Shown here in pieces: positions 8,391 through 17,050 of a stretch of 64,000 nucleotides of DNA (the stretch's first letter is position 1; the number at the start of each line of letters is the position of its first letter). This DNA comes from LMUY01 sp965198565 (GTDB lineage: Bacteria > Pseudomonadota > Alphaproteobacteria > Acetobacterales > Acetobacteraceae). Position numbers and translations under genes: made by a program. The notes beneath the pieces are model-generated. The model did no database searches. It was not told where the DNA came from and worked only from the letters and a program-made list of their open reading frames with translations. Location: contig OZ240665.1 in NCBI GenBank assembly GCA_965198565.1, forward strand, positions 3,534,001 through 3,598,000. Reading direction: 5' to 3'.

Positions 8391-9020
8391 CTGTTCATCA
8401 CGCTCGAGGGCGGGGAGGGCGCCGGCAAGTCCACCCAGGCGCGGCGCGTGGCTGGCTGGCTGGCGGGGCAGGGGCTGCCTGTGCTGCTCACCCGCGAGCC
8501 CGGCGGCGCCCCCGGGGCGGAGGCGTTGCGCGGCTTGCTGCTGGGCGGCCAGTTCGACTGGTCGGCGCCGGCCGAGACGCTGCTGCATTTCGCCGCCCGC
8601 GCCGAGCACGTCGCCCGCACCATCCGCCCAGCGCTGCAGGCCGGCATGGTGGTGGTGTGCGACCGCTTCTACGACTCCACCATGGCCTACCAGGGCTACG
8701 GCCAGGGCGCCGACCGGGCGCAGATCGCGGCCTTGATCGCCCTGCTCGGCATTACCCCTGACGTGACGCTGATCCTGGACGTCTCCGCACCCGTCGCCGC
8801 CGCGCGCATGGCCGCCCGCGCCCGTTCCGCAGACCGCTATGACCGTCTCGGCCCGGCGTTCCACGCCCGCGTCGCGGCCGGCTTCCGCGCCATCGCCGCC
8901 GAGCCCCGCTGCCGCCTGGTCGACGCCGACGCCGACACGGACACCGTCTTCTCCGCCCTCTGCCACGAAGTAAGCCGCAAACTATCTCCCTCTCCCGCGG
9001 GCGGGAGAGGGTCGGGGTGA
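8391..9020 (+). CDS. tmk: Thymidylate kinase with apparent CTG start
   Basis: 209 aa. The P-loop LEGGEGAGKST begins 5 residues in; REPGG, VVCDRFYDSTMAYQGYGQG and SRSADRYDRL-like residues identify dTMP kinase. There is no ATG, GTG or TTG between the in-frame dacA stop (8382-8384) and the P-loop. The only near-cognate codon is CTG at 8391, with GGAAG at 8376-8380 about 10 nt upstream, and it gives the family's usual N-terminal length. The last roughly 12 residues (SPSPAGGRGSG) are encoded by a palindromic repeat, so the original C-terminus was probably replaced. It phosphorylates dTMP to dTDP. Confidence 0.85.
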   Translation: MFITLEGGEGAGKSTQARRVAGWLAGQGLPVLLTREPGGAPGAEALRGLLLGGQFDWSAPAETLLHFAARAEHVARTIRPALQAGMVVVCDRFYDSTMAYQGYGQGADRAQIAALIALLGITPDVTLILDVSAPVAAARMAARARSADRYDRLGPAFHARVAAGFRAIAAEPRCRLVDADADTDTVFSALCHEVSRKLSPSPAGGRGSG

Positions 9021-9124
9021 GGGTGCGAGAGCCACGCTCTGTGCGCAGTAGATTGAATCTGCTGCCTTCTGCGCGCCCTAAGGGCCCTCACCCCGACCCT
9101 CTCCCGTGTAGGACGGGAGAGGGA
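8986..9124. repeat. Paired CCCTCTCCC/GGGAGAGGG palindromic repeats (tmk-holB gap)
   Basis: Two copies in inverted orientation. The left copy (8986-9022) reads CTCCCTCTCCCGC, GCGGGAGAGGG, TCGGGGTGAGGG; the right (about 9083-9124) is its mirror, CCCTCACCCCGACCCTCTCCC then GGGAGAGGGAG. The left copy overlaps the 3' end of tmk. This is the first of at least ten such clusters in the window. Confidence 0.85.
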
Positions 9125-9141
9125 GCAGGCGACGTGCCCCC

Positions 9142-10152
9142 ATGACCGCCCTCCCACCGCGCGAAAACCCGCTGCTGTTCGGCCACACCCTCGCCGAGAC
9201 CCAGTTGCTCGACGCCCTCGCCAGCGGCCGCATGCACCACGCCTGGCTGATCACCGGCGCCGAGGGGGTCGGCAAGGCCACGCTGGCCTACCGCTTCGCC
9301 CGCCGCCTGCTCGCCGGCCACGCACCCGGCAGCACCGCCGGGCACCCCCTGGCGATCGACCCGAAATCCCCCGTGTTCCGCCGCGTCGCCATCGGCAGCC
9401 ACGCCGACCTGCTCACTGTCGAGCGCGAATGGGACGAGAAGAAGGCTCGGCTGCGCGGTGAGATCGTGGTGGACGACGTGCGCGCCGTCTCCGCCTTCCT
9501 CCGCCTCACCCCGGCCGAGGGCGGCTGGCGCGTGGTGGTGATCGACGGCGCCGAGCACATGAACCGCAACGCCGCCAACGCCCTGCTGAAAATGCTGGAG
9601 GAGCCGCCGCCGCGCGCCATCCTGCTGCTCACCTGTGCGGCGCCGGGCCGCTTGCTGCCCACCATCCGCAGCCGCTGCCGCCGGCTCGGGCTGCAGCCGC
9701 TGGACGAACCGGCGATGGCCACGGCGCTCGGCCACTACCTCCCCGACATGCCTGCTTCCGAGCGCACCCAACTCGCCGCCATCGCCGCCGGCTCGCCCGG
9801 CCGTGCGCTCTTGCTGGCGGAGGAAAAGGGGCTGCAGCTCGCCACCCTGGCCGCCGAGGTGCTCGACGGCGTGCCGTCCTTTCCCTTGCCCCGCGCCATC
9901 GCGCTGGCCGACCAGCTCGGCGGCCGTGGCGAGGACCGCTTCACCCCGTTCATGACCCTGCTGTGCGACGCTTTGGCCGCCAGCCTGCGCCGGGCCGCCC
10001 GCGGCGCCCCCGAACGGCTCACCCAACTGCGTCCCCTAGCCGAATGGGCTGAACTGTGGCAGTCGCTGACCCATATCCTGGACGAGACCGAACGCCTCAA
10101 CCTGGACCGCCGCCAGGCCTTGCTCTCCTCCATCGTGCTGCTGAACGGATAA
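9142..10152 (+). CDS. holB: DNA polymerase III delta' subunit
   Basis: 336 aa. AAA+ clamp-loader subunit: P-loop GAEGVGKAT (39-47), sensor-1 region NAANALLKMLEEPP and SRCRRL box are typical of delta'. No Cys4 zinc module is visible after the P-loop; the usual alphaproteobacterial delta' insert (DLLTVEREWDEKKARLRGEIVVDDVR) is present. It opens the beta clamp together with delta and gamma/tau. The tmk-holB-metG-tatD order is a conserved alphaproteobacterial cluster. It ends 2 nt before the metG start. Confidence 0.92.
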   Translation: MTALPPRENPLLFGHTLAETQLLDALASGRMHHAWLITGAEGVGKATLAYRFARRLLAGHAPGSTAGHPLAIDPKSPVFRRVAIGSHADLLTVEREWDEKKARLRGEIVVDDVRAVSAFLRLTPAEGGWRVVVIDGAEHMNRNAANALLKMLEEPPPRAILLLTCAAPGRLLPTIRSRCRRLGLQPLDEPAMATALGHYLPDMPASERTQLAAIAAGSPGRALLLAEEKGLQLATLAAEVLDGVPSFPLPRAIALADQLGGRGEDRFTPFMTLLCDALAASLRRAARGAPERLTQLRPLAEWAELWQSLTHILDETERLNLDRRQALLSSIVLLNG

Positions 10153-10154
10153 GG

Positions 10155-11741
10155 ATGTCACGCTTCTACGTCACGACGCCGATCTATTACGTGAATGGCG
10201 CGCCGCATATCGGCCACGCCTACACCTCCATCGCCGCCGACGTGCTGGCGCGCTGGATGCGGCTGGACGGGCAGGACGTGTTCTTCCTCACCGGCACCGA
10301 CGAGCACGGCCAGAAAGTCGCCAAGGCCGCCGCCGACGCCGGGGCCGACCCGCAGGCCTTCGTCGATGGCTTGGCCGCCCAGTTCCGCGACATGAGCGCG
10401 CGGATGAACATCTCCAACGACGACTTCATCCGCACCACCGAGCCGCGCCACAAGCGGGGCTGCTCCCACCTGTGGCAAATCCTGGCGGACCAGGGCGACA
10501 TCTACCTCGGCCACTACGAAGGCTGGTATGCGGTGCGCGACGAGACCTTCTACGGCGAGGACGAGCTGCTCACCCGCCCGGACGGCAGCCGCGTCTCCCC
10601 GTTCGGCGCCCCGGTCGAGTGGGTGCGGGAGCCCAACTACCTGTTCCGCCTCTCCGCCTGGGGTGACCGGCTGCTCGCGTTCTACGCCGCCAACCCGGAC
10701 TTCCTGGGCCCGCTCTCCACCCATAACGAGGTGATCAGCTTCGTCCGCGGCGGGCTCACCGACTTCTCGGTCAGCCGCTCCAGCCTCACCTGGGGCGTGC
10801 CCGTTCCGAACGACCCAGCGCATGTGATGTACGTCTGGGTGGACGCGCTCACCAACTACATCACCGCACTCGGCTACCCCGACACCGGTAGCGATCGGTG
10901 GCCGTTCTGGCCGGCCGACCTGCACCTGGTCGGCAAGGACATCGCGCGGTTCCACACCGTGTATTGGCCGGCGCTGCTGATGGCGGCGGGGTTGCCGGTG
11001 CCCAAGCGCGTCTATGCCAACGGCTGGTGGACGGTCGAAGGCGAGAAGATGAGCAAGTCGGTCGGCAACGTGATCGACCCGCGCACCTTGGCCGACGAGT
11101 TCGGGGTGGACGTGCTGCGCTACTTCCTGTTGCGCGAGATGCCGTTCGGCAACGATGGCGACTTCAACCGTCGTGCGCTGATTTCCCGCCAGAACAGCGA
11201 GTTGGCCAACGATCTTGGCAACTTGTCGCAACGCGTCCTGTCGCTGATCGCGCGCAACTGCGGCGGCGCGCTGCCCCAGGCCGCCGCCCCCAGCGAGGAA
11301 GACGCCGAGCTGCTTGCCGCCGCCGCCGCGCTGCCCGACGCGATGCGCCCGCGTCTGCTGCGCCAAAGCTATGGCGAGGCGCTGGACGAGGTCTGGCGCG
11401 TCATCCGCGCGGCCAATGCCTATATCGACCGCCAGGCCCCCTGGGCCCTGCGCAAGACCGACCCGGCGCGCATGGCCGCCGTGCTGCGCGTGCTGGCGGA
11501 CGCCTTGCGCGGCATCGCCACGGTGCTGCAACCCTTCATGCCCGCCAGCATGGCCGCGATGCTGGACCAACTGGGCGTGCCCCATGGGTCGCGCAGCCTA
11601 GCAGCCCTCGCCACGCCCTTGCCCGCCGGCGCCACCCTGCCGCCGCCCCAAGGCATCTTCCCCCGCAACACGTCCGATCCCGCTCTTCTCCCTCTCCATC
11701 TGGGAGAGGGCCGGGGTGAGGGGCCGACGCCGCCAGGCTAA
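10155..11741 (+). CDS. metG: Methionyl-tRNA synthetase
   Basis: 528 aa. Class I synthetase with HIGH at 18-21 and KMSKS at 298-302. The CxxC zinc knuckle of the E. coli enzyme is absent, as in the zinc-free MetG subtype. The anticodon-binding helical domain (about 370-510) includes NDLGNLSQRVLSL. The ATG follows AAGG directly after the holB stop. The last roughly 20 residues (LLPLHLGEGRGEGP...) are encoded by a palindromic repeat, so the C-terminus has been extended or replaced by the repeat. No C-terminal tRNA-binding (Arc1p-like) domain is present. Confidence 0.95.
   Translation: MSRFYVTTPIYYVNGAPHIGHAYTSIAADVLARWMRLDGQDVFFLTGTDEHGQKVAKAAADAGADPQAFVDGLAAQFRDMSARMNISNDDFIRTTEPRHKRGCSHLWQILADQGDIYLGHYEGWYAVRDETFYGEDELLTRPDGSRVSPFGAPVEWVREPNYLFRLSAWGDRLLAFYAANPDFLGPLSTHNEVISFVRGGLTDFSVSRSSLTWGVPVPNDPAHVMYVWVDALTNYITALGYPDTGSDRWPFWPADLHLVGKDIARFHTVYWPALLMAAGLPVPKRVYANGWWTVEGEKMSKSVGNVIDPRTLADEFGVDVLRYFLLREMPFGNDGDFNRRALISRQNSELANDLGNLSQRVLSLIARNCGGALPQAAAPSEEDAELLAAAAALPDAMRPRLLRQSYGEALDEVWRVIRAANAYIDRQAPWALRKTDPARMAAVLRVLADALRGIATVLQPFMPASMAAMLDQLGVPHGSRSLAALATPLPAGATLPPPQGIFPRNTSDPALLPLHLGEGRGEGPTPPG
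11687..11723. repeat. CCCTCTCC palindromic repeat inside the metG 3' end
   Basis: Single copy: CTCCCTCTCC, ATCT, GGGAGAGGGCCGGGGTGAGGGG. It lies in the coding frame of metG and supplies the last residues of the synthetase. Confidence 0.8.
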
Positions 11742-11743
11742 CC

Positions 11744-12517
11744 ATGCTCATCGACTCCCACTGCCACCTCGACTCCTTCACCGCCGAGCTTGACGCCGTG
11801 CTCGCCCGCGCCGCCGCCGCCGGCGTGGCCGAACTCGTCACCATCGGCACCACGCTCGAGCAATCCCGCGCGATCCAGGGCATCGCCGAGGCGCACGCCA
11901 ACGTCTGGTGCACCGTCGGCGTGCACCCGCAAAACGCGCACAAAGCCCCCGTGCCGACCCCCGAAGCCATCGCCAACCTGGCATCCCACCCCAAGGTCAT
12001 CGGCATCGGCGAATCCGGCCTCGACTACTTCTACGACACCGCCCCGCCCGACGTGCAGCAGGCCTCGTTCCGCGCCCATATCCGCGCCGCCCGGCTCGCC
12101 GGCGTGCCGCTCTGCATCCACGCCCGCTCCGCCGATGCCGACATCGCCGCCATCCTGCGCGAGGAGCGCGACGCAGGCGGCCCATTCGCCTTCCTGCTGC
12201 ACTGCTTCTCCTCCGGCCGCGCCCTGGCCGAGTCCGCGCTCGAGATGGGCGGCTATCTCAGCTTCTCCGGCATCCTGACTTTCCCGAAATCGACCGAAAA
12301 CAGGGACATCGCGCGCGACGTTCCACCGGATCGGCTGCTGGTCGAAACCGACGCGCCGTATCTCGCGCCCGTGCCGTTCCGCGGCAAGCGCAACGAGCCC
12401 GGCCACGTCGCCCACACCGCGGCCGCCTTGGCCGAGCTGCGCGGGCTCAACCCCGAGGCGCTGGCGGCGCTCACCACCGCCAACTTCCGCCGCCTGTTCA
12501 CCCGCACCGCGGCCTGA
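11744..12517 (+). CDS. tatD: TatD family metal-dependent hydrolase
   Basis: 257 aa. The N-terminal DSHCHLD (H6, H8) metal motif, the GESGLDYFYD loop, IHARSAD, LLHCFSSG and VETDAPYLAP are all diagnostic of TatD/YcfH-type amidohydrolases, a TIM barrel with two metals. Family members are 3'-5' DNases/deoxyribonucleases. Located 2 nt behind metG, as YcfH often is, and overlapping the next gene by TGATG. The length is normal. Confidence 0.9.
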   Translation: MLIDSHCHLDSFTAELDAVLARAAAAGVAELVTIGTTLEQSRAIQGIAEAHANVWCTVGVHPQNAHKAPVPTPEAIANLASHPKVIGIGESGLDYFYDTAPPDVQQASFRAHIRAARLAGVPLCIHARSADADIAAILREERDAGGPFAFLLHCFSSGRALAESALEMGGYLSFSGILTFPKSTENRDIARDVPPDRLLVETDAPYLAPVPFRGKRNEPGHVAHTAAALAELRGLNPEALAALTTANFRRLFTRTAA

Positions 12518-13308
12518 TGCGCGTCACCGTGCTTGGCTGCGGCGGCTCCGCCGGGGTGCCGCAATTGGGCGGCGCCGACGGCCATGGCGACTGGGGCGCC
12601 TGTGACCCGGCGGAACCGCGCAACCGCCGCAGCCGCACCGCCATCGTGATCGAAAGCGGGCAGGGGCGCCGCCTCCTGGTGGACACCGGGCCCGACATGC
12701 GCAACCAACTGCTCGCCTGCGGCATCCCGCGCATCGACGCCATCTTGTTCACCCACGCCCATGCCGACCACATCACCGGGCTGGACGACGTCCGGATCCT
12801 GAACCGCATCCTGCGCGCGCCGATTCCGGCCTACGCCACCGAGCACACGCTGTCCGAGCTGCACCGCCGCTTCGACTACGCGTTCCGCCCGTGGCAGCCG
12901 CCGGGCTTCTTCCGCCCGGTGATGGAGCAGCATCCGTTTGCCTATGGCGACCAGGTGGAGGCCGCCGGCTTGCTGATCAGCGTGTTCGAGCAAGACCACG
13001 GCTTCATCACCACGGCCGGCCTGCGCGTTGGCGGCTTCGGCTACTCGACGGACGTGGTGGCACTCGATGACCATGCTTTCGCCGCCTTGGCTGGGATCGA
13101 CACCTGGCTGGTCGGCTGTTTCCAGCGCAGTTCGCACACGACGCACGCCCACTTGGACCGCGTCATCGAATGGTCCGAGCGCGTCGGCGCACGCCGCACG
13201 GTCTTGACCCATATGGGCCCGGACATGGACTGGTCTTGGCTGCAGCGCCGTTTACCGCCGGGCATCGAGCCGGCCCACGACGGTTTGGTGCTGGACATCG
13301 CCGACTGA
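12517..13308 (+). CDS. MBL-fold metallohydrolase, PhnP/YcbJ-like
   Basis: 263 aa. THAHADHITGLDD (H80, H82, D84, H85) is the metallo-beta-lactamase zinc motif; VTVLGCGGSAGVPQ at the N-terminus and VLTHMGPDMDW near the C-terminus place it with the PhnP-like phosphodiesterase branch rather than lactamases. It probably hydrolyses a cyclic or linear phosphodiester; the substrate is not apparent, and no phn genes are near. The TGATG overlap with tatD makes it the last gene of the tmk-holB-metG-tatD series. Confidence 0.85.
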   Translation: MRVTVLGCGGSAGVPQLGGADGHGDWGACDPAEPRNRRSRTAIVIESGQGRRLLVDTGPDMRNQLLACGIPRIDAILFTHAHADHITGLDDVRILNRILRAPIPAYATEHTLSELHRRFDYAFRPWQPPGFFRPVMEQHPFAYGDQVEAAGLLISVFEQDHGFITTAGLRVGGFGYSTDVVALDDHAFAALAGIDTWLVGCFQRSSHTTHAHLDRVIEWSERVGARRTVLTHMGPDMDWSWLQRRLPPGIEPAHDGLVLDIAD

Positions 13309-13326
13309 CGTGCGGTGAGTTCTTTC

Positions 13327-13342
13327 CATAATGTGCATTATG
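13327..13342. promoter_or_regulatory. AT-rich inverted repeat, possible operator
   Basis: CATAATG-TG-CATTATG is a perfect 7-bp inverted repeat in otherwise GC-rich DNA, followed by a third related half-site (TGCATTATT, 13352-13360). It lies in the 260-bp gap between two convergent genes, so no obvious target promoter is adjacent. The same gap holds direct copies of CGCAACACC (about 13366, 13396, 13414) and one inverted GGTGTTGCG near 13444. Function unknown. Confidence 0.35.
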
Positions 13343-13568
13343 TGACTAAACTGCATTATTCTCAACGCAACACCCGCTGCTCGCCTGCGCGAAGCGCAAC
13401 ACCTTAATTGCACGCAACACCTCGCCTCCAGGCTGCACGTCAGGTGTTGCGTTTCGAGCGGCTGACGTTTCAACCGAATGACCCACGAGGTGCTCCGTTC
13501 GGCCTTCCGCGCGGGCACGGTGGCATCCAGACCCCGCCCCTGGGAAGGCCCATTTCCCGGCAGGCCAG

Positions 13569-14249
13569 CTAACCTGTCAATCGTGCCATGACGGCGTGTG
13601 TCTCGGCCGTGATGCGCTGCTCAACGTCATCGCGCTCGCCTCGGAACTGCGGCTGGCGACCGTTGGCGTACATCTGGAGCGCCGCCGAGAGCACATCCTT
13701 CAAGCCGTGAAGTATGTCTTCGAGGTCGGCCATCTTCGTCCTCTCCAGCAGCCTTTGCGAGTCAACATCCCGCTCGCGGTGAGCGAACATCCGGCTGCGA
13801 ATAGGAAAGTAGATGTCCTGCCACTTGCGGCTCAAGGGCTTGATAGCACCCCGGAGGCGTTTGAGGTCATCGGCCTCCGGGGACCAGGCCTCGGCCAAAC
13901 GCTCAGGCAGCCACTCCCGCTCCTCGCCGCCGCTGGCCGCGACCTTCCGCCTCCTGAGCGCCTCCACCGAAAAGAACTCCGGATGCTGCGCCGTGTCGGC
14001 AAGGAACCTGTCGATCGAGTGCGCGCGCTGATCCGAGTCGAAGATTCGGCCGAGCCCGATGATGTAGGTCGTCTGGAGCGCGTCCGAGACGGTGATCCAG
14101 AACTGGGGCTGTTGGTTCATGGCAGCCAACGCTCCCTCGCTGCCTGCGGCGAAGCTATCCACCGCCTTCCAGCGGTAGAACGCCTCCGTGGCCTTCTCGA
14201 CCTCGCTGTTCAATATGTTCCAGTGCTTGAACCACTCGTCTTCGGTCAT
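13569..14249 (-). CDS. Hypothetical HEPN/AbiU2-like protein
   Basis: 226 aa, all-helical in appearance, no signal or membrane segment. Near residue 150 the segment YFPIRSRMFAHRERD places R151 and R153 before H157, matching the Rx(4-6)H signature of HEPN ribonucleases and the I-R-x-x-x-x-A-H-R pattern of the AbiU2 family. AbiU2-like proteins are linked to phage abortive infection, but most are uncharacterised. No cognate nucleotidyltransferase gene is adjacent; the neighbour is a small lipoprotein. It interrupts the housekeeping series, consistent with acquired DNA. Family call is tentative. Confidence 0.6.
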   Translation of the reverse strand: MTEDEWFKHWNILNSEVEKATEAFYRWKAVDSFAAGSEGALAAMNQQPQFWITVSDALQTTYIIGLGRIFDSDQRAHSIDRFLADTAQHPEFFSVEALRRRKVAASGGEEREWLPERLAEAWSPEADDLKRLRGAIKPLSRKWQDIYFPIRSRMFAHRERDVDSQRLLERTKMADLEDILHGLKDVLSAALQMYANGRQPQFRGERDDVEQRITAETHAVMARLTG

Positions 14250-14313
14250 GGCTTTCTGGGCTGCGGCAGCGGACAGCGATCATGGTGTCGAAGATTGAGG
14301 TCTATATCAGGGC

Positions 14314-14604
14314 TCAGTAGCAGTTTGTCGTGAACCCACCCAGACCATTCGGCACAGAGTTGCAGGAGGTCGGCGCTCGAAATGCGGGCTGAACCTGGTA
14401 GGGGACCGGCTGATACGTAGGCTGCTGTTGTTGCTGCCGCTGCATCATCCCGTAGGCTGACAAGATCGCGGCGCGGCGAGCATTCTCTTGGGCGCACACA
14501 TTGGTATCGTACCCGCTTTCAGCGCACGCGTCGCGCTGCGGCGCGCAGCCGCAAAGAACCGATGCTATCAAACAAACGCCACCAACCGCTCTGTGCCAGA
14601 CCAT
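14314..14604 (-). CDS. Small lipoprotein, Gln/Pro-rich
   Basis: 96 aa from the ATG of MVWHRAVGG. A short hydrophobic signal ends VLCGC, so Cys18 is a plausible lipidation site. The mature part has several cysteines, a run of five Gln and a Pro/Tyr/Gln-rich segment, ending NGLGGFTTNCY, a tail seen in small secreted proteins of alphaproteobacteria. Function unknown. It is encoded on the same strand as the HEPN-like gene, 64 bp upstream of it. From 14605 to 14981, about 380 bp, I see no supported gene. Confidence 0.55.
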   Translation of the reverse strand: MVWHRAVGGVCLIASVLCGCAPQRDACAESGYDTNVCAQENARRAAILSAYGMMQRQQQQQPTYQPVPYQVQPAFRAPTSCNSVPNGLGGFTTNCY

Positions 14605-14981
14605 AACGAACGATATCGTGCGGCTCCCAGGCAGACAAGACGCCGCCCGACGCGCCTCAGGCTGGCAGGGGACCGATTGGGCACCATGGTGTTGCGGAAG
14701 CGTCACGCCATTGGGCGAGTTGGGCGTCTAAACAGCTCCCACTCAAGTGCGCAGCCAGTCAGAGTACGCAACGCCGTCTCTGTAATGCGAGAGTCCGGGT
14801 GTTGCGGGTTGTCCCCGGCGACCGTCAAGCCCGCACTCACTCACCCAGCTTTGGTCGCGACTGAGACATGAAATGAGACTCGGGGTGCAGTGGCAAATTC
14901 CGCCGTTGCATCCCTGCCTGGCACAGCCCCCAAGGGCTGCCCATACTCTTTGCCCAGTCGATCAGCAGGAGTTGGCACCTC

Positions 14982-16325
14982 ATGACCCAGCAGCGGCAGC
15001 TCCACCTCGGCGCCTTCATGCGCCCCGTCAGCATCCACACCGCTTGGTGGCGCTATCCCGGAAGCTGGCCCGACGCGAACTTCAACTTCGCCCACCTCAA
15101 GCGCTTCGCCCAAACGCTCGAGCGCGGCCGGTTCGACGCCTTCTTCATGGCCGACCACCTGGCCGTGCTGAACATGCCGATGGACGCGCTCAAACGCAGC
15201 GCCACCGTCACCTCGTTCGACCCGCTCACCCTGCTCCCCGCCCTCGCCGTCGTCACGGAGCGGCTCGGGCTGATCGCCACCGCCTCCACGACGTTCGAGC
15301 AGCCCTACATCATCGCCCGCAAGTTCGCCTCGCTCGACCACCTGAGCAACGGCCGCGCCGGCTGGAACCTCGTCACCACCTCCAACCCCGACGCCGCACT
15401 CAACTTCGGCCTCGACGAGCACATGGAGCACGACGAGCGCTACCGCCGCGCCCGCGAGTTCTACGACGTGGTCACCGGGCTATGGGACAGTTGGGCCGAC
15501 GACGCCTTCATCCGGGACGTCGACAGCGGCGTCTTCTTCGACCCGGCGAAACTGCACACGCTCCATCACAAGGGGCAATATTTCTCAGTCCGCGGGCCGC
15601 TCAACGTCGCGCGCTCCCCGCAGGGCTGGCCCGTGGTGGTGCAGGCCGGAGCCTCCGAAGCCGGCCGCCAGATCGCCGCGGAAACGGCCGAGGTGATCTT
15701 CGGCAGCAGCCAGGACATCGCCGGGGCGCAGCGCTTCTACGCCGACGTCAAAGGCCGCATGCGCAAGATCGGCCGCAATCCGGACCACCTCAAGATCCTG
15801 CCCGGCGCCCTCGTCATCGTCGGCGACACGGCGGCCGAGGCGCAGGCCATGCACGCCAAGCTCGACAGCCTGGTGCACACCGATAGCGCGTTACCGAACC
15901 TCTCCATGCGCCTCGGCACCGACGCCTCCAAGTTCGACCTGGACGCTCCACTGCCGCCGATCCCGCCCAGCAACGCCAGCCAAAGCGGCCGCCAATCGGC
16001 GGTGGAGCTGGCGGCGCGCGAGGGGCTCACCGTCCGCCAGTTGGCCCAGCGTGGCGCGGGCTATGGCGGCCTGACGCTGGTCGGCACCGCGGCCACCATC
16101 GCGGACCAGATGGAGGAGTGGCTGACCACGGACGCCTGCGACGGCTTCAACGTCATGTTCCCGTTCCTGCCCGCCGGGCTCGATGCCGTGGTCGACAAGC
16201 TGGTGCCGGAGCTGCAGCGCCGCGGCCTGTTCCGCCGCGAGTACGAGGGGGCGACGTTGCGCGAAAACCTCGGCCTGCCGCGCCCCGAGAACCGCTTCTT
16301 CGCCCAGCGCCGCGCCGCCGAATAG
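14982..16325 (+). CDS. LLM-class flavin-dependent monooxygenase (NtaA/SnaA/DszA type)
   Basis: 447 aa. Bacterial luciferase-like TIM barrel: LGAFMRPVSIHTAWWRYPG, DAFFMADH, SNGRAGWNLVTTSN, WPVVVQAGASEAGRQIAA and AEVIFGSSQD are characteristic of the nitrilotriacetate/dibenzothiophene-sulfone/pristinamycin monooxygenase branch. It uses FMNH2 from a separate reductase; no reductase or transporter lies beside it, so the substrate cannot be guessed. A canonical AGGAG lies 9 nt before the ATG. It stands alone between accessory genes. Confidence 0.88.
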   Translation: MTQQRQLHLGAFMRPVSIHTAWWRYPGSWPDANFNFAHLKRFAQTLERGRFDAFFMADHLAVLNMPMDALKRSATVTSFDPLTLLPALAVVTERLGLIATASTTFEQPYIIARKFASLDHLSNGRAGWNLVTTSNPDAALNFGLDEHMEHDERYRRAREFYDVVTGLWDSWADDAFIRDVDSGVFFDPAKLHTLHHKGQYFSVRGPLNVARSPQGWPVVVQAGASEAGRQIAAETAEVIFGSSQDIAGAQRFYADVKGRMRKIGRNPDHLKILPGALVIVGDTAAEAQAMHAKLDSLVHTDSALPNLSMRLGTDASKFDLDAPLPPIPPSNASQSGRQSAVELAAREGLTVRQLAQRGAGYGGLTLVGTAATIADQMEEWLTTDACDGFNVMFPFLPAGLDAVVDKLVPELQRRGLFRREYEGATLRENLGLPRPENRFFAQRRAAE

Positions 16326-16403
16326 ACCTGGGCCGTTCCGCCAGTTGACCATGCTGATCGAACCCGCCACTTGTTTCGGGTTCGACCGCAGTGGGGGGCT
16401 GCC

Positions 16404-16931
16404 TTGAGCGAGAACGGGTGTCGCGCAGTGCCGGGCCGCATCACGCCCCTCTTCTGCGGTGCCGCCCTGCTCGCCGCCTTGGCCATTCCCGCCCGAGCCA
16501 GCGCCGACACCACCCTCGATCTGACCTACGACTCGACGATGGACATGGTGCGCCCCGAGGTCCACCCGAACATCCTCATCCACCACCACCTGCAGGTGGT
16601 GGTCTCCGGCCAGGCCGTCAGCGAGGACCGCGAGCGCAGCTTCCGCGACCGGTCCGACACCGACTCGGTCCGCCAGCAAGAGGGTGAGCCCTCGACCAAC
16701 TACGTCTCCTGGCGCGTCGAGAGCGCGACCCGCCTGGTGCGCACTGAGCGCGACCCGCAAAGCACGAGGACAATGGTCGTCACGCTTTCGCCCGGCGCCG
16801 GCTGCCATCTCGAGGTCAGCAACGCCCTATTGCCAGGGTATTCCGAGTTCAAGTTCTCCCGCATCGGCCACCGCGGCTTGGCCTACTTCAGCAATTACCG
16901 CGTTTTGACGACCGCTTGCGCCGTGGAGTGA
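16404..16931 (+). CDS. Hypothetical exported protein
   Basis: 175 aa from TTG 16404, chosen because GGGGGG lies just upstream and it yields a compact signal peptide (LFCGAALLAALAIPARASA) cut before DTT; a TTG at 16371 would add 11 residues. The mature domain is beta-rich in appearance (HHHLQVVVSG, YVSWRVESATRLVRTER, TMVVTLSP) with two cysteines that could pair. No family recognised. It follows the monooxygenase on the same strand and precedes another small exported protein, both of unknown function. Confidence 0.6.
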   Translation: MSENGCRAVPGRITPLFCGAALLAALAIPARASADTTLDLTYDSTMDMVRPEVHPNILIHHHLQVVVSGQAVSEDRERSFRDRSDTDSVRQQEGEPSTNYVSWRVESATRLVRTERDPQSTRTMVVTLSPGAGCHLEVSNALLPGYSEFKFSRIGHRGLAYFSNYRVLTTACAVE

Positions 16932-17050
16932 CGGTGGCGCCGAATGACCGGCCGGTTGTGCTTGCCGCATGCAGAATGATGCTCTTTGTTTCGTATCGAA
17001 CATGTTATGGGCTCACACACACGCCAGGCCTGAATGGAACGGAGACGACA

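Noticed and set aside
8382..8393. DacA-Tmk fusion by stop-codon read-through
   Set aside because: tmk is in the dacA frame, but a cytoplasmic kinase fused to a periplasmic enzyme makes no sense, and CTG with GGAAG upstream is a simpler reading.
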